Assembly: GCA_946403075.1 (NCBI GenBank) | Contig: CAMIYN010000022.1 | Coordinates: forward strand, 1-35,539 | Source of the DNA: an uncultured Lachnospiraceae bacterium | Lineage (GTDB): Bacteria; Bacillota; Clostridia; Lachnospirales; Lachnospiraceae | Direction of reading: 5' to 3' | DNA length: 35,539 nt | In this document: positions 35,293 through 35,539 of the stretch, one piece after another | Position numbering within the stretch: the stretch's first letter is position 1 | Layout of the letters: every line of letters begins with the position of its first letter | The notes under the pieces: generated by a model | What the model was told of the DNA's origin: nothing | Database searches by the model: none | Seen by the model: only the letters and a program-made list of their open reading frames with translations | Translations under genes and position numbers: made by a program

Positions 35293-35539
35293 TTAAGAAT
35301 TTTTTGCGAACTCACAACCACAATAGTCTTGCCTATAAAGATTATATTCTTTTGATAATTTTATAGATTCCAAATACCCATTAGATTTCTTAAAATCATT
35401 TATTAAATACTCTATTTTATCACTATTTTCAATACTTTTTGCAATTTCATACAATATATATGGATTTTTATGTGGCGAAACTGATAAAGTAGAACAAAAA
35501 TAATTTTTATATTTAGTTAAATCATTATTTTCTATATAT
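35293..35539 (-). CDS. queH: Epoxyqueuosine reductase QueH (C-terminal part)
   Basis: The last 82 codons of a gene that continues beyond the window. The translation contains CSTLSVSPHKNPYI, then DFKKSNGYLESIKLSKEYN and ends LYRQDYCGCEFAKNS. These match the conserved C-terminus of QueH (formerly DUF208), the Fe-S enzyme that reduces epoxyqueuosine to queuosine in tRNA. The YCGC cysteines belong to the metal/cluster set; the N-terminal CC motif is outside the window. The stop TAA is at 35293, 60 nt upstream of the murA start, with the murA promoter in between. Confidence 0.9.
   Translation of the reverse strand, partial: YIENNDLTKYKNYFCSTLSVSPHKNPYILYEIAKSIENSDKIEYLINDFKKSNGYLESIKLSKEYNLYRQDYCGCEFAKNS

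Overview
The window is very AT-rich DNA, almost entirely coded on the minus strand in tight operons, from a low-GC Gram-positive anaerobe (Bacillota, most likely class Clostridia). Three things point there. Strong TTGACA/TATAAT-type promoters and AGGAGG-type ribosome sites are common. The cell-wall genes (VanW-domain, SH3/NlpC-P60 and cell-wall-binding-repeat proteins) are typical of the group. A complete selenocysteine decoding set (tRNA-Sec, selA, selB) and an fdhD gene suggest a selenium-using anaerobe. The genus cannot be fixed from the sequence.

Layout, left to right: a GC-rich array of GTAGGGGCGAA-type repeats (62-349); fdhD (formate dehydrogenase sulfur insertion) with its terminator; an operon read leftwards from a strong promoter at 7262-7290 (leuS, VanW protein, ribU-like riboflavin transporter, purine nucleoside phosphorylase); the selenium operon read leftwards from 12270-12298 (tRNA-Sec, selA, selB, rlmD-type rRNA methylase); carbamate kinase with its own promoter and terminator; a Na/Pi symporter, HD-domain protein and Mrp ATPase cluster; a second copy of the GTAGGGG repeat; a lone LysR regulator on the plus strand; rho-greA on the minus strand; a small plus-strand membrane protein of unknown function; ftsH, a PBP5-like protein and pckA; an AAA/DUF4143 ATPase; a secreted OB-fold-like protein; and an operon murA-degV-SH3/NlpC-fsa-secA. 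The window ends inside queH.

How the parts work together: tRNA-Sec, SelA and SelB make and deliver selenocysteine. FdhD matures formate dehydrogenase, a common selenoprotein, although no selenoprotein was recognised here. MurA, the VanW protein, the SH3/NlpC protein and the PBP-like protein serve the cell wall. SecA and FtsH serve export and membrane quality control. Rho and GreA form a transcription-control pair.

Most notable observations: (1) the D-alanyl-D-alanine carboxypeptidase-like surface protein has lost all three catalytic motifs and looks like a pseudoenzyme; (2) three genes (plus-strand membrane protein, AAA ATPase, murA) have a consensus promoter whose -10 box sits 7-8 nt before the ATG and no ribosome site, so their mRNAs look leaderless; (3) selA and selB lie in one reading frame separated only by a UGA in a UGA-recoding organism; (4) tRNA-Sec has unusual acceptor, D and anticodon pairing; (5) leuS has a structured leader that is not a T-box; (6) the GC-rich repeat family occurs twice with similar spacing.
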